Assembly: GCA_031257415.1 (NCBI GenBank)
Contig: JAIROR010000006.1
Span: 1 to 8,294 of the forward strand
Length of the DNA: 8,294 bases
Reading direction: 5' to 3'
Source: Holosporales bacterium
GTDB taxonomy: Bacteria; Pseudomonadota; Alphaproteobacteria; RUG11792
The position numbers and the translations under genes were made by a program. The number at the start of each line of letters is the position of its first letter. The stretch's first letter is position 1. The notes under the pieces are model-generated. The model made no database searches and had not been told where the DNA came from. It saw nothing but the letters and a program-made list of their open reading frames with translations. Shown piece after piece: positions 5,135 through 8,294 of this stretch.

Positions 5135-5539
5135 CTAGTAATTTGTGAAAGTCTTTCTGCGGCCCGTCCTACCGTGAAACTCCTTGTCTCCGTGGTGGGG
5201 GCTTCCAAAATGGGGATGCCTATTGAAGTGTCTGTGCATTTCAGGTTTGTAATTGGTGAATGTCTTCTTGTGGCCTGTTCTCCCGCGAAATTTCTTGTCC
5301 TTACTGTGGGGACCATGGCGCCTTTCTCCGAAATGAGAACGCCCCCTAAAATGTTTGTTCTTTCCAGATCTGTAATTGGTGAATGTTCTATCATGGCTCG
5401 TTCTGCCGTAAAATTTCTTATCTCTAGTCTCATCACCTGCATGTGGCGGGTGGACGCCAAAAGGAACAGCCATGGCATCTCGGCAGCATACGATATGCGC
5501 AAAGCAAAATACTGCCGCAATAAAAAATAACTTCTTCAT
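5135..5539 (-). CDS. Exported GRT/TFTNY-repeat protein, hypothetical (134 aa)
   Basis: Family not recognised. ATG 5539 is chosen over the upstream TTG 5554 because AGGTG lies 5 nt before it and it begins a signal peptide: MKK, hydrophobic LFFIAAVFCFAHIVCC, and likely cleavage after AMA (residue 24). The mature ~110 residues are three repeats. The conserved 17-residue core is DKxFxGRTxxxxTFTNY at 40-56, 81-97 and 118-134. Each core is preceded by a Gly/His/Arg-rich linker of related sequence (HFG...H.G). The last residue of the third core is the last residue of the protein. The mature part is very basic, rich in His and Arg, and has no Cys. It may bind polyanions such as nucleic acid, LPS or host glycans; that is inference. 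It is divergently transcribed from divL and followed by repeat copy B. Confidence 0.75.
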   Translation of the reverse strand: MKKLFFIAAVFCFAHIVCCRDAMAVPFGVHPPHAGDETRDKKFYGRTSHDRTFTNYRSGKNKHFRGRSHFGERRHGPHSKDKKFRGRTGHKKTFTNYKPEMHRHFNRHPHFGSPHHGDKEFHGRTGRRKTFTNY

Positions 5540-5566
5540 GATATCACCTAACAATAGCTCCTTATC

Positions 5567-5601
5567 ATTATAATTCTATCTCAAATTATTATAATCCGCA
5601 A
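5567..5601 (-). promoter_or_regulatory. Candidate promoter of the TFTNY-repeat gene
   Basis: Minus strand: TTGCGG (5601-5596), a 17-bp spacer and TAGAAT (5578-5573). A perfect TATAAT at 5572-5567 lacks a matching -35. The local DNA is AT-rich, so the exact hexamers are uncertain. Confidence 0.35.
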
Positions 5602-5610
5602 GCATAATTT

Positions 5611-5621
5611 GGACAATGTCC
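5611..5621. promoter_or_regulatory. Operator-like palindrome between divergent genes
   Basis: GGACA-A-TGTCC is a perfect 5-bp inverted repeat around one base, midway between the TFTNY-repeat gene and divL. It overlaps a possible weak plus-strand promoter (TTGGAC at 5609, TATGTC at 5631). A palindrome this short can arise by chance. Confidence 0.2.
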
Positions 5622-5625
5622 CATC

Positions 5626-5787
5626 ATGTTTATGTCACAAAAAAAGATTTTCTTCAGTTCCATTTCAGAAATGCTGCTTTGCCTGCTACGCATCATTTGC
5701 GCTCGGAAGATACAAACAATTTTATTAGAACTTGTGTTTTTTTCTTGCACGGGTTGCGGCAAAGCACATACACTTGATATTGTATAG
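5626..5787 (+). other. Short ORF that may encode the frame-separated N-terminal anchor of divL
   Basis: ATG 5626 (also ATG 5632 and 5671) opens a short frame ending at TAG 5785 and encoding a hydrophobic peptide (EMLLCLLRIICA ... IQTILLELVFF). It crosses into the divL frame at a T7 run (5737-5743). Reading T6 instead would join it to divL as IQTILLELVFFLARVAA, a plausible membrane helix. No clear Shine-Dalgarno precedes any of the ATGs. Alternatives are a chance ORF or a leader peptide. Confidence 0.3.
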
Positions 5788-8044
5788 TCCTTGCTATATC
5801 AGTGAAAATCACGTGGATTTGAAAGCTCAGGCGGATAAGGTTATAAATTCGCTACTAGGTTTGCCAATTACGTTTGCTATATGGCAGGCGGACGATGAAT
5901 ACGTCCTGCTTTCAGAATCTTTTTCTCGTATGCTGTCGATCAATAAAAACATCGCTTCTGTCACGTATTTTGCCAATGCAGTGGAGAATATGTTTGGAGA
6001 TTTTTTGTATGCGGCCTCCAAGCACACCATGTTTAATAACGAATACGATCGCATTTCGGGACAGTCTCACATAATTCTTCGGCACAATAAAGTATACGAT
6101 GTGTATACGTTTATAATAGCCGATAGAGAATCTAGCAATTTTTTGGGAGATATTATTGATGCTTTGCCTATATTTGTATGGTCGCGAGATAGAAACTTGA
6201 AAATTCAATATTGCAATAAGAAATATGCAGATGTTTTGGAAACAACGAAACAGGCTGTAATCGATGGCAACATGAAGCTTCCGATAACAACTCCGCACAG
6301 CGCAGAGCCCTCTCTTGAGCAGCTTGCTCTGTCTTCTGTCAAGCCGCAAACTGCAAGGAAACACGTCATTATTGGCGGCAATAGAAAGTTTTTGGAGTTC
6401 ACAGAGCTCCCAACTCAAATCGGTTATGCAATAGATGTTTCAGAAGAAGAAAGAATATCCAAAGAATACGATATATACAAAAGGCAAATGATCGAAATTT
6501 TCAATCATATATCCGTGCCGATAGCGATATTTGATATCAACACCAATCTTATTTTTGCCAATAGTGTGATGCTTCATTTGTTTGATTTCGACGAGTCTTA
6601 TCTGGTATCTACTCCCAGCATTTCCGAAGTTCTCGACGATCTTATGAATAAAAGGAAAATTATTGAAGTTGATGATTTCTCGAAATTTAAGCAGAAAATA
6701 AATAGCTATTTCAGGGATATCGTTTCTCCATATCACACGTTTATGCACACTCCAGATGGACGAGCACTGAATGTCATCGTGTCTCCAAACTATGGAGGTG
6801 GTCTAACGTTTGTCTTCGAAGATACAACAGAAAAAATAAATATGGAGAGAGAATACAAATCATTAACAGTTGTTCAAAAAGAAACACTAGATCATCTACA
6901 CGAGGGAGTCGTGGTCTTTGGCTCTGATAACAGACTCAAAATGACAAACCCAGCGATTAACAAGCTTTGGAACAAGACTGATGAAAAACGCAACGAGGGA
7001 ACCCACATAAAGGATTTCTTCGCAGATTCAGTTGAGCTTTTCCAAAAGCCAGAAGATGTCGAATCGTGGATAGCAGAAGTTATCAATATGAGCTCTCTGC
7101 GAATCGAGAATTCGGGTTCTCTAAAATTCAAATCTGGCAGAACAATCGAATATGTATACGTCCCGCTGCCAGGGGGACTGAACCTGCTGCGCTTTATGGA
7201 TATCACAGATAAAACCAGACTTGAAAAAGCTACTAGGGAGAAATCCGAAATTATCTCCCAAATAGATAAATTAAAATCTGGATTCATAGCCAATATCTCA
7301 TATGAACTTAAAGCGCCTATTAATACAATTTCCGGATTCACAGATATTCTGGCTAATCAATATTTTGGCTCCCTTAATGATCAGCAGCTGAAATACTGCC
7401 ACGGCATCATCATAGCAATCAAAAAGCTATCAGATACAATTGATGCAATGTTGAGTCTTGCAACAATAGAAGCAGGACAAATGAAAATGCAATACAAGGA
7501 AATCCGAATAGCAACCCTATTGAAAGACGTAGTCAATCTGTTTTCCAAAACACTGAAAGATAGATCCGTAACGACAAGCTTCATGATTAGCGATGAAGAT
7601 ATAATGATGTACGCCGACGAAAAATCACTGAAACAATGTTTATATCAGATAATATCTAAAATACTCCAATTTACAAAGCATGGAGAGGAAATAATGATAT
7701 CAATCAACGTAACCGACGAAATCCCTGAACGCGTCGATATTAGGGTGAAAAACATGTCTCACAACATTGTTAGCGAGGAGCTGTCGCGCCTGAGAATGGT
7801 CGTGGGAAATTTGGACGCTGACGAGAAAAGCTATTTCAACGCCGAGGACTTTAACTTCGCCTTCGCAAGCAGAGTAATAAAACTTCATAATGGCGAAATA
7901 TATATAAATTCAGGCACGAAATCTAAATCATGCGGAACAGAAATAGGATTCAGAATTCCAGTAAAACCACTCCTCACAAAGGCCCTAATCAAAGAGCACC
8001 CAGTCATAGAGATCCCAAAACAACAGAACTCGCAAAGTTTTTGA
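5732..8044 (+). CDS. divL: DivL-like PAS-repeat pseudo-histidine kinase (Tyr at the phospho-acceptor site)
   Basis: In Caulobacter, DivL is a multi-PAS kinase homologue that modulates CckA, and so CtrA, without conventional His phosphorylation (family knowledge). Seen, numbering from TTG 5732: four PAS-like modules (about 33-130, 137-238, 252-370, 379-495), then the dimerisation helix with FIANISYELKAP (518-529), where Tyr524 occupies the His position. This SYEL motif and the preceding VPLPGG...FMDITDK region are typical of DivL, and 770 aa is close to its usual size. The ATP-binding domain (about 590-755) is degenerate: N-box Asn is Lys643, G1 DTGxGI is NMSHNI (674-679), and the G2 glycines are Asp706 and Asn708. 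The start is uncertain: TTG 5732 lacks a ribosome site, GTG 5813 is an alternative, and an ATG start may be hidden by a frame break at 5737-5743. Without it no clear membrane anchor is visible. Confidence 0.82.
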   Translation: MCFFLARVAAKHIHLILYSPCYISENHVDLKAQADKVINSLLGLPITFAIWQADDEYVLLSESFSRMLSINKNIASVTYFANAVENMFGDFLYAASKHTMFNNEYDRISGQSHIILRHNKVYDVYTFIIADRESSNFLGDIIDALPIFVWSRDRNLKIQYCNKKYADVLETTKQAVIDGNMKLPITTPHSAEPSLEQLALSSVKPQTARKHVIIGGNRKFLEFTELPTQIGYAIDVSEEERISKEYDIYKRQMIEIFNHISVPIAIFDINTNLIFANSVMLHLFDFDESYLVSTPSISEVLDDLMNKRKIIEVDDFSKFKQKINSYFRDIVSPYHTFMHTPDGRALNVIVSPNYGGGLTFVFEDTTEKINMEREYKSLTVVQKETLDHLHEGVVVFGSDNRLKMTNPAINKLWNKTDEKRNEGTHIKDFFADSVELFQKPEDVESWIAEVINMSSLRIENSGSLKFKSGRTIEYVYVPLPGGLNLLRFMDITDKTRLEKATREKSEIISQIDKLKSGFIANISYELKAPINTISGFTDILANQYFGSLNDQQLKYCHGIIIAIKKLSDTIDAMLSLATIEAGQMKMQYKEIRIATLLKDVVNLFSKTLKDRSVTTSFMISDEDIMMYADEKSLKQCLYQIISKILQFTKHGEEIMISINVTDEIPERVDIRVKNMSHNIVSEELSRLRMVVGNLDADEKSYFNAEDFNFAFASRVIKLHNGEIYINSGTKSKSCGTEIGFRIPVKPLLTKALIKEHPVIEIPKQQNSQSF

Positions 8045-8120
8045 AGCATGCTTAGTGTTTCCTCGATTTACATGTTCTTATATGTATACGATATACTACG
8101 CTAAGTTTCTTTGTTTTTTT
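8044..8120 (+). terminator. Terminator-like structure after divL
   Basis: CTTAGTG (8051-8057) pairs with CGCTAAG (8099-8105), closing a loop that can hold TACAT/ATGTA (8069-8073 with 8082-8086) or GTATA/TATAC (8084-8088 with 8092-8096). TTTCTTTG and a T7 run (8114-8120) follow directly. A 10-bp palindrome AAGCATGCTT (8044-8053) overlaps the stop codon and the outer arm, offering an alternative fold. Confidence 0.45.
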
Positions 8121-8175
8121 AAATTTTCATTACTTCCTCTGTAATCCACAAAAACCCCAACATTTCCCCCCAACG

Positions 8176-8191
8176 TTAACCATTTATTAAC
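8176..8191 (+). promoter_or_regulatory. CtrA-type binding site (TTAA-N7-TTAAC)
   Basis: TTAACCATTTATTAAC matches the CtrA consensus TTAA-N7-TTAAC exactly and includes the extended half-site TTAACCAT. The downstream half, TTAACT (8187-8192), can serve as a -35, followed 17 bp later by AAGAAT (8210-8215) as a weak -10; CtrA-activated promoters often overlap the -35 this way. The rest of 8192-8294 holds a G-rich stretch (8217-8230) and an ATG at 8255 open to the window edge, too short to call a gene. Confidence 0.6.
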
Positions 8192-8294
8192 TCCTTTATG
8201 AGATACTGAAAGAATGAGGGTGGCGGGGGCGACTTAATCTTTTACGGTAAGGTGATGTTTACTGCGCTCAGATATACTCTTCTATCAAATATTT

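Noticed and set aside
5000..5530. 176-codon plus-strand frame and a second minus-strand frame over the TFTNY gene
   Set aside because: The frame with a signal peptide, ribosome site and clean protein repeats is the 5539-5135 one. The others are open because the repetitive, G/C-biased codons avoid stops in other frames.

Overview
The window looks like a piece of an AT-rich alphaproteobacterial chromosome, probably from a host-associated lineage. Three things point there: a DivL-type PAS pseudokinase gene, a perfect CtrA-type box (TTAA-N7-TTAAC) just after it, and three unrelated exported low-complexity repeat proteins among a few housekeeping genes. The species cannot be named from sequence alone. 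I see no rRNA, tRNA, CRISPR array, transposase or phage gene.

Layout. (1) 1-1223 (+): transporter of the dicarboxylate/amino acid:cation symporter (DAACS) fold, possibly cut by the left edge, with several usual ion- and substrate-binding residues replaced. (2) 1224-3177: two consecutive (+) genes for exported repeat proteins, with structured intergenic DNA: a ~104-bp repeat (copy A), a hairpin overlapping the leader of the first gene, a 99-bp inverted-repeat segment, and a perfect 23-bp tandem duplication. (3) 4884-3178 (-): hpf (long ribosome hibernation factor) followed at 3 nt by lysC (aspartate kinase), a compact two-gene operon. (4) 5539-5030 (-): a third exported protein built from three DKxF-GRT-TFTNY repeats, followed 5 nt after its stop by copy B of the ~100-bp repeat. 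(5) 5732-8044 (+): divL. (6) 8045-8294: a terminator-like structure, then the CtrA box and a possible promoter reading out of the right edge.

How the genes relate. hpf and lysC are core functions (ribosome dormancy; the aspartate branch feeding diaminopimelate for peptidoglycan). DivL in well-studied alphaproteobacteria controls the CckA-ChpT-CtrA relay, so a CtrA box directly downstream of divL is a sensible neighbour. In this DivL the phospho-acceptor His is Tyr and the N, G1 and G2 boxes of the ATP-binding domain are all degraded, so it should work purely as a signalling scaffold. The three exported proteins share no sequence, but each has a signal peptide and internal repeats, which suggests fast-evolving surface or host-interaction proteins; this is inference.

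Most worth following up: the degenerate DivL and a possible frame break hiding its membrane anchor, the dispersed structured repeat after two stop codons, the CtrA box, and the exported repeat proteins.
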